A stretch of DNA of 64,000 bases from positions 106,632,102-106,696,101 of the forward strand of contig NC_081861.1 in assembly GCF_963259705.1 (NCBI RefSeq). The letters are read 5' to 3'. Below the pieces are notes generated by a model. That model saw only the letters and a program-made list of their open reading frames with translations, was not told the DNA's origin and did not search any database. The translations under genes and the position numbers were made by a program. Source of the DNA: Myotis daubentonii (taxonomy: Eukaryota; Chordata; Mammalia; Chiroptera; Vespertilionidae). Position 1 is the first letter of the stretch; each line of letters starts with the position of its first letter. Shown piece by piece: positions 12,035 to 24,399 of this stretch.

Positions 12035-13719
12035 ACCATGGGAAAATATCTATAATGTTCTAAAAGACAGTATGATCTGAGAATATTATCCAAGTTTTAG
12101 ATCAAATGTAAATTTAAGAAACATATATTCTCAAGCATAAAATAACTCAATATATAATGAGCATAAAAAGTTTTTTGAGGGGAACTACTAAATGTTAAAA
12201 TATTTTATTAAAAAAAACCACACTGACTGATGTATGGATGGCCAACTGGAGGAAGAATGGAGAAGTTGTAGAAAAAGAACTAATACTGAACATTTATTTC
12301 ATTTAATCATAGATATAGGAATAAATTGTGGAGTTATTGTTATAGAATAGATTTTAAGTGTCACAAAGTCTGATTAAGTTATAAATGTCATATGCTCTGA
12401 TTATTTTATATACAGTATATGCATGTAGTATAACTGTATAAATTGTATATATAATCAGAAAAATCAGGGAGTGGTGGAGGGGAGCATAGGAAATACATAT
12501 ATATGTTAAAAAGTCCCAGTTAAAATGCAAGCTATATTTACTGGGATGGTAATGCCTTAGTTCATTAGCATTTATTAACACCTTAGAGAGAGAGATTAAT
12601 TATTAAGGAGCCAAGTGACCTTATGGACTGGGTCATAAGCACAGGACCAAGCAATATTGGTTAGGAAGGTAAAGGGAATAAACTAAGTTCTGAGAACAAG
12701 CTGTACTTGAATGTATATTGTGAGGAGGCCCTGAACATATGGAAGGCAGCAGAAGAGCAGCACAAGGCCTGTGTGGTGGTAAGAAAAAAGGGCACTGAGA
12801 GTCGGGGCGCCACGCTAGGACTTGGCTCCAAGTATAGTGATCTGAAGAGATTTTCTGGCCCAGAAACAGCAGTCTTTTCCGCTAGCTGGAAATCATTCCA
12901 TGAGAGATTTTATCTTTACGATCTGGAAAAGTATTTATTTTATGATACCTTGAGAACTCTAAGAAAACTCAAACACCTAATGCATTTTTATTGGGCTCTA
13001 TTTTCTTCACTTTGCATAATATCCTTTTCACACCTGTTAAATGGGGATAATGCTTGTTTTGCCTAATTTATAAACTCTAGGTGAAAGAATTGGAGGGAGG
13101 GGTCAGATGAAATGATAGATGTTACAGAATCCTGTAAACGATAAAATGCAAGACTGGTATATGGAAAAGTGAATATTATTACAGTTTTCCTTTTTCCCTA
13201 CAGTACTAGGCAGAGAGCAAGGTATTCTCATATGTACTTACCAAACTAATATCTAATGAATTGCTGCAGTATTATATGGAGCTAAAAATCTCTAACAACA
13301 ACAAAAAGACAAAAAAAGTCCTTCTTATAGAAAAGTAGTCTATGATCAAGGTAACATAGATTCCAGAAGATATATAGAAACTTGAAAGAGAGCAATTATT
13401 TACCTTTACTTTTTCTATAGCCTCTGCAAGATTTATGTCTAGACTGCTGATGTCCAAATTTGTTACAATCACCATTTTCTAATTAAATGCAGGTTTAGAA
13501 TACTGCTCTATGCTATTTAACTTTTAAAAAACTATCTAGCACAATTCATTTATTGAAGCAATTTCTTGTTTTTTTTCATATAAGAAAATAGCTAATTATT
13601 TTGTTCTAAATGCTTTATATTAGTGGTTATGAAACAGAGGGTCCTCATACTTCTGGTTTGATTTAAACTGTAGTTTTAAAACAATAATTTTTTCCTTCTC
13701 TCTTTCCCAGCACAGTTCA
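12035..13719. other. Unassigned AT-rich sequence with a MIR-like remnant
   Basis: No gene, RNA or clear transposon recognised. CACCTGTTAAATGGGGATAA near 13035 resembles a MIR core. An open frame at 12707-13066 (plus, 119 codons) runs into that MIR text and has no recognisable domain. Confidence 0.5.
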
Positions 13720-14190
13720 CTGACCTGACCTTATTCTCTCACCAAGATGATTTTTGACCTCCCCACAGGCAACAGAGGACAATAGCCCTATTCTGACTAA
13801 TGGTTACAAAGTTTAAGCACGTCAGGCTAAAGATAACTAAATTATGTTTCAACTCCAGAGCCTTAAGGCCTTGAGCCCCTTGGCTATCTCTCCTTGAAAC
13901 AGGGTTTTGGACTCTGGAACTGACCTCAGAATTGTCCTCAAGACCCTTATCTCATCTCTGACCAATCAGCTTTTAACACAACCCCAACCCCTAGTCCAAG
14001 GTGTCTTGTGATTTTGCCCTACATAATCTGAATTACAGGCCATGGAGGAGTCAGGTCATTCAGAGCACAAGTTTGCTGTCTCTGGATTGGCAAATCCTAA
14101 TAAATTAATGTCTTTCTTTACTGTAAACCCCTGCTCCTGAATTTTTTGGCCAGAGTTCACAAGCAGATCAAACTTAATTTGGGGATTATG
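13720..14190 (+). mobile_element. Probable solo LTR (class I-like)
   Basis: The stretch has LTR-like layout: a CCAAT-type word (GACCAATCAGC near 13957), an AATAAA signal near 14099 followed by a T-rich stretch and GAATTTTTTGGCCAGAG. Its first 178 bp recur almost unchanged at 14850-15027. Ends and target duplication could not be fixed. An unrelated repeat class is possible. Confidence 0.5.
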
Positions 14191-14589
14191 GTAATAGTTA
14201 TTGGGCTCACCTTATCTAGATATATTCTTATTGAAGCCTTTTGAACATCCAAGACTTTATTTAAACTCAAAGGGGGAAATGTTAAAGTCTTTAAATGGAG
14301 GCATGCATTCTTCCGATCTTTAGTTCATGGTCTATCTTGTAGGGCCTAGGTCCAGGTATTTCAAAGCCCCTGAAGATCATTGTGGGACAATGGGTTTGAA
14401 ATAGTTTTAGATATTCATTTTTCTTCTGATTCTCTGCTTCCTTAACTATATCCCAACCTGGCTGGACACACCTAACAGAAATGAATTCTATATTGATATA
14501 TGTCAGTGAATGGATATAAGTTTAAGGAAAAATATAGCATTTACCTATGAAAAGCTCAGTTTTCAGTAGAGCAAATGATAAAATTTGAG

Positions 14590-14765
14590 TTAGCATATTT
14601 GAATTTATGTCCAGGGCCAGATATTTACTACCTTAGACAAGTCACTTTCTCATTTAGGACCATGGTTTCTCTATCTGTTAAATGAACTACTAGACTAGAG
14701 GGGATCTATGGTCCCTTCTTCCTCCATCAACTGAATCTCCATGCCTAAGAATGTAAGGATACAAT
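14590..14765 (+). mobile_element. MIR-like fragment
   Basis: CTTAGACAAGTCACTTTCTC and CTCTATCTGTTAAATGAACT follow the MIR core. Diverged and short. Confidence 0.4.
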
Positions 14766-14849
14766 TCTGCCCATTGAACTAGGTGAGTGATGTCAAAAGA
14801 CATGCATATGCATATGTGGTAGTGTCATGCCTAATTATTTATTCTCTCA

Positions 14850-15027
14850 CCTTATTCTCTCACCAAGATGATTTTTGACCTCCCCACAAGCAACAGAGGA
14901 CAATAGCCCTATTCTGACTAATGGTTACAAAGTTTAAGCAAGTCAGGCTAAAGATAACTAAACTATGTTTCAGCTCCAGAGCCTTAAGGCCTTGAGCCCC
15001 TTGGCTATCTCTCCTTGAAACAGGGTT
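14850..15027 (+). repeat. Second copy of a 178-bp segment
   Basis: Matches 13729-13906 with four substitutions and no gaps seen. Its left edge shows a tandem TTATTCTCTCACC TTATTCTCTCACC. The flanks differ from those of the first copy. Confidence 0.9.
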
Positions 15028-15139
15028 ATTTGAGTCTCTTAGCAAAATATCATGGAACACCACTGTCTAAGTGCTGTCCTGGCTGTCAGCCTTAGGCACA
15101 GCACAAGGTCTTTATGATGTAGATCATCACCCACACAGC

Positions 15140-15320
15140 AAGATCTCAAAAAGTGTAACCTGAGATCATCCTCATTAGAATCATTCAGAATGTATACTCC
15201 AGGGCTCCATTCCAACCTTCTGGATAAAAATTAACTGGTATATGAGGATTGGGAATGCTCACATTATCAAGTTCTTCAGCTGATTCTAATGTCCACTGAA
15301 GTTTGGTGATCATGGAATAC
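15140..15320 (+). mobile_element. Possible MER5-like old DNA transposon fragment
   Basis: Phrases of the type ATCATCCTCATTAGAATCA and GCTGATTCTAATGTCCACTG resemble old non-autonomous hAT (MER5/MER20) text. No terminal repeats found. Confidence 0.3.
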
Positions 15321-15491
15321 AAGGTTAGAGTCATTCAAGTATATGTCAAATACTGGGAGAAACAGGAAAATTGTGCCTTGAATACAGTGCTTGTTGGAGT
15401 GGGAAGAGTGTGGGTGAGGATGCAGTCAGGGCAGTCAGTATGAGAAAAGCAAATCTCTGCTTACAGAAGAAAATATTTAAAAACCATTGAA

Positions 15492-15710
15492 GCCCTAGCT
15501 GGTTTGGCTCAGTGGATAGAGCATCAGCCTGCAGACTGAAGGGTCCCAGGTTCGATTTTAGTCAAGGGCATATGCCTGGGTTTTGGGCTTGGTCCCCAGT
15601 GCGGGGCATACAGGAGGCAGCTGATCAATGATTCTCTCTCAACAATAATGTTTCTATCTCTCTCTCCTCCCTTCCTGTTTGAAATCAATACAAATATATT
15701 TTTAAAAAAG
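15492..15710 (+). mobile_element. VES SINE
   Basis: Full-length: GCCCTAGCTGGTTTGGCTCA head with pol III A-box (GGCTCAGTGGATAGAGC) and B-box (GGTTCGATTTT), then GGAGGCAGCTGATCAATG and an A-rich end. Followed by a second A run at 15728-15740. Confidence 0.93.
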
Positions 15711-16002
15711 AAATAGTATATTTCTCTTAAAAAAAAAAAAGCAGAACAAAGCAGGTTTGTAACTAAGCCCAAGATTACATGAGAATGAATCCTCAGAGGA
15801 TAAAACTGACAATGCAGATATTTGACATTTAAGGAATCACTTCTACATTAACAATATTACACTTATATAGAGTGCAGATAGTAACATCTATAAGGTGTCT
15901 TCATTTTATTAGCAGGACTACATACTATTTCCCCCAGGACTATGGCACTGTCTTACTAGAAGTTTCAGAATTTTCAGTTTGGAAAGAGGATTTTCCTGGA
16001 GG

Positions 16003-16206
16003 ATTTTTTTTTTAAATATATTTTATTGATTTTTTACAGAGAGAAAGGGAGAGAGATAGAGAGTCAGAAACATCGATGAGAGGGAAACATCAATCAGCTG
16101 CCTCCTGCACATCTCCCACTGGGGATGTGCCCTTGACAGGAATCAAACCTGGGACCTTTCAGTCCGCAGGCTGACGCTCTATCCACTGAGCCAAACCGGT
16201 TTCGGC
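16003..16206 (-). mobile_element. VES SINE with target duplication
   Basis: Complement of a VES element from a T-rich tail to AGCCAAACCGGTTTCGGC. The 10-bp word TTCCTGGAGG flanks it at 15993-16002 and 16207-16216, so insertion was L1-mediated and fairly recent. Confidence 0.96.
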
Positions 16207-16913
16207 TTCCTGGAGGCTTTAAAAAGCCAAATCTTCAAGGGCTTCTCTGCACTACAATATTACTGAAAGGCCCTTAGTGGGTCTGCCTGCCTAGGCCTGG
16301 CTGAGTGTGTGGGTAATTGACTTTGTGCAGGAAAGGTTTCACAGTGTGAGTCAAGGTGATTTGTGAAAAATAAGTTTATTAAAGCTGGAGACAGTGAAAC
16401 AAGGAAAGGCCTAGGATAGAAGAAGCAACAGGAGAGGGACTAGGTGGGAAAATGAACCTAGGCTGAGCTGCTTTGGCTCACCAAGAAGAGAGAGAAAAGG
16501 GGCCTTGGGGACAGGGAGTTTGAGCTGATGAACTTTTACTACCCATTGCTGCCCCAGTTGCAAGCCTCCTGGGGTCCCTTAGAGTTTAGGAGATGCACAC
16601 CTATGGGGGAAGAGTGGGGGAGGGAGGGGAAAGGTGTGGCCATGCTCCCTGGAGGGAGAGTGCATGCTGCAACATCCCTTAGCAATGAGGGTTTTAAAGG
16701 CTGAGCATTTAGGGGGGATCTTAGGGGAGGATCTCAATAGAACATTCATTAGTCTTATGCTAATGTGCCAAATGAGATTTATTCCCATAACTTCATCTGT
16801 CCTTGGGTGTGGATGGCAAATGGCATTAATTGGATTTCTGCTGTCTGTCTCCCTGAGTAGGGTAATTTTAGCTATTTACCCTCTAGTTGGGGAGAAGTGC
16901 AAACCATTTATTC

Positions 16914-17633
16914 TTTTTTAAAATTTTTGTCTTTATTGTTGGTAAAAATATTACAGATATCCCTTTTCCCCCTTTGACTCCCTTCATTCCACCCCCACCT
17001 CTCAGGCCTATTCCACCGTTGCCTGTACCTATGGATTATGCATATATGCATATAAATTCTTTGGTTAATGCATTCCTGACCCCTTTCCCCCTTCCCTTTG
17101 AGATTTATCAGTCTGTTCCATGCTTCTATGTCTCTGTTTCTATTTTCATCAGCTTATTTTGTTCATTAGATTCTACATATAAGTGAGATCATGTGATATC
17201 CATCTTTCTCTGACTGGCTTATTTCACTTAGCATAATACTCCACAGGTCCCTCCACGTTGTCTCAAAGGGTAGGAGATCCTTCTTTTTTACAGTGGCATA
17301 GTATTCCATTGTGTAATTGTACCACAGCTTTTAAAAATATATTTATTTTGTTGATTTCAGAGAGGAAGGGAGAGGAGAGAGAGATAAAAACATCAATGAT
17401 TTCCACAGCTTTTTTTATCCACTCATCTACTGATGGGTACTTGGGCTATTTCCAGAGCTTAGCTATTATAAATTGTGCTGCTATGAACATAGGGGCGCAT
17501 ATATTCTTTCTGACTGGTGTTTCAGGATCCTTAGAATATATTCCTAGAAGTGAGATCATTGGGTCAAATGGAAGTTACATTCTTAATTTTTTGAGGAAAC
17601 TCCATACTGTTTTCCATAGTGGCCTCATTAGTC
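16914..17633 (-). mobile_element. 5'-truncated L1 inserted in the LTR-like repeat
   Basis: About 720 bp of L1 3' UTR and ORF2 end in complement. The 16-bp host word TGCAAACCATTTATTC (16898-16913) returns as TGCAAACCATTTACTC (17634-17649), one mismatch, giving a clear target duplication. A SINE fragment is nested at 17332-17402. Confidence 0.93.
17332..17402 (-). mobile_element. Truncated VES SINE nested in L1
   Basis: Only the tail half of a VES element (AAAATATATTTATTTTGTTG, then GAGAGAGATAAAAACATCAA) remains. The host word CCACAGCTTTT appears on both sides (17322-17332, 17403-17413), so this is an insertion with duplication and not a chance match. Confidence 0.8.
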
Positions 17634-17888
17634 TGCAAACCATTTACTCTTAAGTGTCCTTGGTTTAGGAAAGATAGGATTTACTAGATAGCAGCAAACT
17701 GTTGTTTAAATATCTGTCTCAGTTTCCCTATTCTGCTTGTCCTGGCTTACTAGCCTGACTCAAAAGCTGGCAGGAGAAATAATGGAAAGAGAGCAAGAGG
17801 AAAAGGAAAATGTGAGAAAGAATATGGAAAATGACAGATGAGTCAAGGGAAGGAACTAATCTGAAAGAGGGAGATGAGGGAGAGAGAA

Positions 17889-17890
<2 letters not shown>

Positions 17891-17944
<54 letters not shown>
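17891..17944. repeat. (GA)n microsatellite
   Basis: About 27 GA units in a longer purine-rich stretch from about 17770. Confidence 0.96.
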
Positions 17945-17948
<4 letters not shown>

Positions 17949-18884
17949 AGGAAATAAAGAGAAGGTAAAACTAAGACGTGTAAAACAGCACAGAAACTGG
18001 GAGACAAAGCTGGGCATGAGAAAGAAGAAAACTAAGTAAATAATTTACTAAGTAGAACTGATTTGTCACATGAAAGGAAAATTTGTTTGATTCTGTATCT
18101 AACCTGCAGTAGGGTCCATTGAAGGTCTTTGTGCCCCACATAAATGACTTCCTCCTTGAAGTTGTGAACAGGTTGCAAGGTTGTTCCTGCCTTTAAACAT
18201 CTTTAAAGAGCAGTTTTCCTTTTCAAAAAGAGAAACATTCAAATCTCTTTGCACATAGTTGTATACAAATTTGCCAGACAGATCCTTAGAGGTGGATAAC
18301 AATGTTAGCCTGAGGTACAGTGATAAAGTCTCTACCTTGTGACTTGAGGTTAAAGAGTTCCAGCTCAGTACCTTATCCCCCACTAGGTTGGTCTGAAATT
18401 CTCAGGAAAGAGTCACTGGAGTTCTTTGTCTCAATAGCCTCTTTTAAAATGTAAATATAATTCCTGGAAGAGGTAACACATTAACCAGTTCACACCATTA
18501 ACATTCATTTGTTTCTCAGATTAGCAAGTTTACTTAGAGCAAGACCCTGAGGGGATGGGATAAATCCCCAGAAGTTTAGATATTTTTGGTGGAAAGGTGG
18601 TCAGGAGGGCATGATTTTACTGAAAAACAAAACAAAACAAAAGACAACCCCCACAGCAAGGCGCTGCTAGGATTCTGATTCCATTTAAGGTTGACCTTGC
18701 AACTTGGTAGGGGTGATGAGGGCCAGGAGAAATGTAGGAGAAGGTATGAGATGGTTCCTTAGAAGCCAGTATTCATGGACTGAACATCTAGGGTGGAAGA
18801 AAGTGTTGGGAAAAGATATAGACATAAGATATTTGGGGATAGGAAGACAGTGTGGAGAGAGGAAAAGCTCTGAAGACCAACTTC
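17945..18884. other. Unassigned non-coding sequence
   Basis: No gene or recognisable transposon. The 94-codon frame on the minus strand at 18099-18383 shows no known domain. Confidence 0.6.
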
Positions 18885-18990
18885 TTCAATAACCCTTAGT
18901 ATGATCTCTCTAAAGCCCAGTTTTCTCATCTTTTAACATAAGGGGAAAGGACTAGATAATATCAAAACTACTTCAGGGGCTAACATTCTG
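18885..18990 (+). mobile_element. MIR-like fragment
   Basis: CAGTTTTCTCATCTTTTAAC, GGACTAGATAAT and GGGGCTAACATTCTGGG follow the MIRb/MIRc tail text. Confidence 0.45.
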
Positions 18991-19754
18991 GGATTTTTTG
19001 CTTCACGGTGTTGTGATCAAGGGTCTTAAGTTCCTGTGAAAGTTGAATTCTTAGTGTACTTACTATTAACAAGCACTCTGCTTGGGAGTGTGAGACAAGG
19101 GAAATAATTAGATAATAACTTGCTGTCTGTCCTATCTGCTGGTGAAAGTCCAATAAATCACACATTGGTTTTGAATTAGAGAATGAACTGCATTCTCAGA
19201 AGGTCTAAATACCTATATATAGGGTTGAATAGCTAGAAAGAAAGTATAAAGAGTATTTGCAGTTTCAACTTTCTTTCAGAGAATGGTATTGATGAGCAGT
19301 AATGTCTCTCCCTGGACAAGAAAAGAAAAGAAAAGATTCACACATTTTTAGTCTGTTGGTGATTCACCAAGATTCATTAAACTTAGAAGAAATGGCTTGG
19401 TCATTATATGAAAGAGGTATCATAGGATAGATAACGTACTTGTAGTGCGCAGTAGATCCCTCCCAACTCTTAAGGTAACTTATCTAAAAACAATGTTTTT
19501 AATATTTAATGGTACTTAAATAAAATGTTCTTCATTGAGTTCGTAGTTAAGCAGAAGTTTGGTAACCTCAATTCTCTGTTTCAGTATGGAGGCAAAGACT
19601 TATTGCACAGAGAGATGATAAAATCCCAAAGTTGGAAGGTTACCAGACATCATTTAGCCCAACCCTCTCATTTTGAAGATGTCAAGGGAACTTAGTGAGG
19701 GTACCACAGTGATTTATGACAAAATCTAGATGCAAAGAAAGTCTACTTACTTCC
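18991..19754. other. Unassigned non-coding sequence
   Basis: No gene recognised. 19630-19720 (CCAACCCTCTCATTTTGAAG) faintly resembles an old SINE core but is too diverged to assign. Confidence 0.5.
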
Positions 19755-19945
19755 CATAGAGGCAGTGTGCCATCATGGTAAAATGTGAACTTTAGAACTT
19801 CAAGTATGTGTTAAAACATGAAAATACCACTCCCTACCTATATAACTTTAAATTAGTTACTAAAGCTATCTAAGCCTTGTGTTTGTCATATGTAAAATGG
19901 GGATTAAAATATCTACCTTTTGGAGCTTTCATGAGGATAATTATA
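19755..19945 (+). mobile_element. MIR SINE
   Basis: Shows ATAACTTTAAATTAGTTACT, TCATATGTAAAATGGGGATT and the GGAGCTTTCATGAGGATAA end, the order expected for a MIR core. Confidence 0.6.
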
Positions 19946-19974
19946 TATATAATCTCTAATTCAAATGTCAAGAA

Positions 19975-20055
19975 ACAGTACAACACTGTGGTTAAGAGCA
20001 TATGTTTTGGAGCCAGATTGTCTTTGTTTGAATTATGGCCTCTCTATTTCACATG
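19975..20055 (+). mobile_element. MIR SINE, 5' part
   Basis: GTGGTTAAGAGCATATGTTT and GGAGCCAGATTGTCTTTGTT match the tRNA-like start of MIR. It ends where the L1 begins. Confidence 0.65.
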
Positions 20056-20084
20056 GAGATCCAGGTCTCAGTAACAACAATAGC

Positions 20085-20482
20085 ATCATAGGGATTTCAG
20101 AAGGGGAAGAAAGAAAGAGAGAGATAGAGAATTCACTTGAAGAAATAATGGCAGAAAACTTCCCTAACCTGGTGAAGGAAACAGCCACATAAGTTCAGGA
20201 GGCACAGAAACACCCAAGAAAGAAGAACCCAAAGAGGCCCACACCTAGACAAAGAATAATTAAAATGCAAAAAATTAAGAACAAAGAATCTTAAAGGCAG
20301 CCAGAGAAAAGCAATTTGTTATCTACAAAGGAGCTCCCATAGGCTGTCAGCATATTTCTCATCAAAAATTCTACAGGCCAGAAGTATTCAAGGTAATAAA
20401 AAACAAGGATCTGAAACCAAGATTATTTTATCCAGCAAGACTATCATTCATAATGATGCTGAAATAAAGAGCCTCCCAGACA

Positions 20483-20517
<35 letters not shown>

Positions 20518-21874
20518 TAAATACAGAGTAAATAAATAAATAAATGGCAAAAGAAGTTTATCAACACCAAACCAGCACTGCAAGCAATGGTAATGAGACT
20601 GCTGTGTTGAGTAGAAGAAATACAGAGAGAAATATAGGCATAAAGAGTTAAAATGGCAATAAATAAGTACCTATGAATAATAACCTTAAATGTAAATGCA
20701 TTAAATGCTCCAATGAAAATACATATGGTAGTTGAATGGATACAAAAACATGACCCAATTATATGCTATCTATAAGAGACCAGTCTCAGGACAAAAGACT
20801 CACATAGGATGAGAGTGAAGGGATGGAAAAAAAATTTCCATGCAAATGGGAACAAAACAAACAAACAAACAAACACCTGGGGTAGCAATACTCATATCTG
20901 AAAAAATTCACTGCAAAATGAATGCCATCACAAGAGACAATAAGGTCACTACATAATTCTAAAGGGATGGATCCTACACCAGGATATAACCCTGGTAAAT
21001 ATATATGCACCCAAATATAGGGACATCTAAATATACAAAAGACTTCTACAGGACTTTAAGGGAGAGATTGACAGCAATATAGTCATATTAGGGGACGTTA
21101 AAACCCTGCTGATTTCACTTGATAGATTTTCCAGGCAAAAAATTAACAAGGAAACAGTGACTCTAAATGACCCACTGGATCAGATGGATTTAATTTAATT
21201 TATAGAACATTTCACCACACTACTAGTGGGAATGCAGACTGGTGCAGCCATTATTGAAAACAGTATGGAATTTCCACACAAAAATTAAATATGGACCTGA
21301 CATTTGACCCGGTGACCCCACTTCTAGGAACATATCCTAAGAGACCTGAGACACCAATCAGAAAGAATGTGTGCACCTCTATGTTCATAATAGAGCAATT
21401 TACAATAGCTAAGATCTAGAAACAGCCTAAGGGTGCATCAGTAGATGTGTGGATACAAAAGCTGTGGTACATTGTGACCATGGAATACTATGCAACAGTA
21501 AAAAAAGAAGGATCTCCTACCCTTTGATGTAGCATAGAGCGACCTGGAGAGTATTATGCTAAGGGAAATAAGCCTGTCAGAGAAAGACAAGTATCACATA
21601 ACCACACTCATAAGAAAATAAACTAATGAACAAAATAGATCCAGAGACTTAGAAGCATGGGACAGACTGTGGTATCCCATTTGGAATGCTGGAGAGGGTG
21701 GGTGGGAAGAGATCAACCTAAGAACTTTTATGCATATATGCATAACCCGTGGACACAGACAATACGGTGGTGAAGGCCTGGGTCAGTAGGGTGAATGTGA
21801 ACTAGAAGAGGTCAATGGAGGGGAAAAAGGGGGACATATTTAATACTTTTAACAATAAAGGTTTTAAAAAAATG
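20085..21874 (+). mobile_element. LINE-1 with internal loss (ORF1, endonuclease, then 3' end)
   Basis: 20100-20480 reads as decayed ORF1 (EEIMAENFPNLVKE near 20140), 20640-21215 as the early endonuclease part of ORF2, then at about 21216 the text jumps to the ORF2 C-terminus and 3' UTR, ending AACAATAAAGGTTTTAAAAA. The missing RT may be a deletion or a junction of two insertions. Confidence 0.8.
20483..20545. repeat. (AAGT)n/(AAAT)n microsatellite
   Basis: AAGT units from 20483 to 20515 grading into AAAT units, at the ORF1-ORF2 gap of the L1. Confidence 0.9.
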
Positions 21875-21914
21875 TGGGTTATATAGATTGCCACTTTTAC
21901 CACTTCTACTAGCC

Positions 21915-22127
21915 CAGGGGTGTGAAATGTCTGGCCCTCATGCTGTATAGGCCCATGAAATCATTTGTTCTGTCCCTGCCGAGGCAACCGCAGGTGGGAC
22001 TCAAAATTTAATAAATCTATGAGCTTTTGTCATAGCCATGTAGATTAATGTTAAGTGAATTATATTAAGGGAATAATGTTATAAATATCTAAATGGCCCT
22101 TGGCAGAAAAAAAGTTCCCCACCCCTG
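21915..22127. mobile_element. Non-autonomous hAT element
   Basis: Terminal inverted repeats CAGGGGTGTGAAA (left) and CAGGGGTGGGGAA (right end read in complement). Flanks TACTAGCC and CCCTAGCC form an 8-bp target duplication with two mismatches. 213 bp, no transposase. The right end text (GGCCCTTGGCAG) resembles that of the element at 57340-57563. Confidence 0.85.
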
Positions 22128-22149
22128 CCCTAGCCAATTCATGCTGCTT

Positions 22150-22416
22150 CTATTATTTATTTTATTTTTTGTAAATCCTCACCAGAGAATATTTTTCCAT
22201 TGATCTTTTAGAGAGAGTGGAAGAGAGAGGAAAAGACAGAGAGAAACATTGATGTGAGAGAAGCACATCGATTGGTTGCCTCCTGCACATGGCCCGACCA
22301 CGGCCTGTGCCGGGGAGGAGCCTGCAACCAAGGTATGTGCTCTTGACCAGAATCAAATCGGGGATCCTTTGGTCCTCAGGCTGACACTGTATCCACTGAG
22401 CCAAACTGGCTAGGAC
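22150..22416 (-). mobile_element. VES-related SINE, longer-tail subtype
   Basis: Complement contains TCCTCACCAGAGAATATTTT and AACATTGATGTGAGAG, a tail unlike the common VES type, and ends with AGCCAAACTGGCTAGG. Flanked by TCATGCTGCTT at 22139-22149 and 22417-22427 (11 bp, perfect). Confidence 0.95.
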
Positions 22417-22429
22417 TCATGCTGCTTTT

Positions 22430-24391
22430 AATATCAAGTACCCTCTGGACATTAGCAAAACAATACTCATATTGTCTTGGTGGCTTAATGTGTTGCTCTT
22501 CCAAGGAGTATAAACATAACTTTTGAAAAAAACAAATCATATTCTCTAAGTTAAAAAAAAATAACCAAAAGGACCTTGGTACTATCTCAAAATGAATTAG
22601 AATAAGTCAACTGGAATTCTCTGGAAAATCTAGGTAGGGGTAGTAGTAAAAGCCAGGGGGAGTTCTAACCTCCAGTTTGTCTAATTCTGAGGTAGAAATG
22701 GAAGCTGAGTAGAAGAAGCACCACCACCAGGAAGCAGAGTATAGGGAAAACCACTTGGGGAAAGAGAGAACATGCCTGTGGGCCTCAAGCCAGTTATTTG
22801 GGCAGGGACTCTTAATTGAAATGAGATTCCCTCTGGGATTTCCATGTTCTATAAGACACCTTTTTTCTTGGCATGAAGTTGCTGATTTCTAAGTAAGTCG
22901 TTAGAATTTTTTTTTCCTTTTTAGAGATAACAATATTCCCGTAAAAAAGAATGGACCTTCCCTGAATCTTTCAAATGTTATCACTTACACCGTATGGGTT
23001 GCATACAGATGTGGAAGAATATGGCATAGAACATGTCTTCACCTGATCAGCCAAATATTTAACCTAAAGTATTAAACTATAAGATTCTCCCTTCCAACTC
23101 CTCCAAAGAGAGCAACAGTCATTTTGAAAAGTGTTTGTGCTTGCAGATTCAAGGTGGCTCACATTCAACCATTTCATTTGTTTTCAAATGGCTTACCTTA
23201 AAATGGCTCTTTGAACAAAAGAAAATATATCAAGGGTACTCATATCCCCCCTCCATTATGATGTGTTAGTCACTGGCTTCCAATTGCTAGTTCCCAAGGC
23301 ACCCCAAGTCTGTTTGCCTCTCTCTCGCTGCTTTACTCATTATAGCAAGGTGTGACTTCCCTTGAGAGTTAGAAATTACAGTTCTTGGTATAACTGTCAG
23401 ATTTGTCAGATGGATTTGTATTACAAGTCTTTCCCTGTCCTGATTCAGGCTGGCACAACAATAAACTAGGCCAGTGGAATGGACCCTCCAGCAAATGGAC
23501 TTTGAGACAATGAAAAAGTACCAATATCTATTTAATATGTCATCATTCTTTCAAAATAAGTTTGATTTTGCATCTGACCCAAGAACCAAAACCAGCAATG
23601 TATCCTTTCCCTCTACAAAACCATCTGTCATCTAGTCTGTGGTCTGAAAGGAAACTAACCATTGGAAATTAAAAATTAAATTAAGGAAACTTAAATTCAT
23701 TTAGGGTTCTTCTAATTTTAGGAACTGTACTAATACAAAGAGAACTGCACTAATACTAATACATATAATGTGATTTCAAGGTACAGTGGGAAAGCACCAT
23801 TTACCCCAAAACATCTTCCACTATTAAACTGCTAATACCTCAATATCTGGCATTCATTCATTAAATACACATGTGCCAAGCAACAAAAATAAGGTGTAGG
23901 GAATCTTCAGATGGGCAAAGAGAGGCACTGCAAAAAGCACTTGGAAGCTGACCTGTGGGTAATGTGGGGAGGGAGAAAAAAAAGGGATAATCACCAAGAG
24001 AATAAAAAAGTTAAGAAAGGAGAGATAGACTTTTTTTTCTGATTTCTTAATTGTTGTCCCAAGGTCACTTCAATTGGTTCAATTGGTGATCATAGCTTTT
24101 AACCAGCTAGTACCCTTCTTAGTTGTGGGAGACAATGATCTGGCAAAAAAGTTATACATTTAGATTTTCTTTATTTATGTTTAGTGTTTTGAAATGATTG
24201 TTTAATAGTCAATTTATTAATTTAACTAAGCTAAGATAAAATTTAATTAAGTAATTAAATATTCACCCATGTTGTTTGCATGTTACTGATTCAGGATTCT
24301 TGTTTTGGTCATGAAAGAATAGGTAAGTATTTTGGAATAGCTTATTTAGAGGTTTCTCCTTAGTGTCATTTGTTTCTAAATCCAAACATTG
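22430..24391. other. Unassigned non-coding sequence
   Basis: AT-rich single-copy-looking DNA. No exon, RNA gene or transposon recognised. Confidence 0.6.
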
Positions 24392-24399
24392 CTCTAGTG

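Larger units (their letters stand above)
16258..17783 (-). mobile_element. LTR-like repeat, copy 1, split by L1
   Basis: Minus-strand unit of about 790 bp after removing the L1 at 16914-17633. The complement holds AATAAA (plus TTTATT near 16375), and most of its length aligns with 30830-31582 (shared words include TTGACTTTGTGCAGGAAAG and GATCTTAGGGGAGGATCTCA). Right border approximate. A retroviral LTR is the best fit by layout; no coding interior seen. Confidence 0.6.

Noticed and set aside
12707..13066. Plus-strand open frame of 119 codons in unassigned DNA
   Set aside because: No recognisable domain, end lies in MIR-like text, and no neighbouring splice or promoter evidence.
15492..15570. 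True tRNA gene at the SINE head
   Set aside because: The A- and B-box text belongs to a full VES SINE with its body and A-rich tail, as in the other copies here.
20483..20545. CRISPR-like spaced repeats
   Set aside because: It is a simple AAGT/AAAT run without spacers, and the window is vertebrate nuclear DNA.
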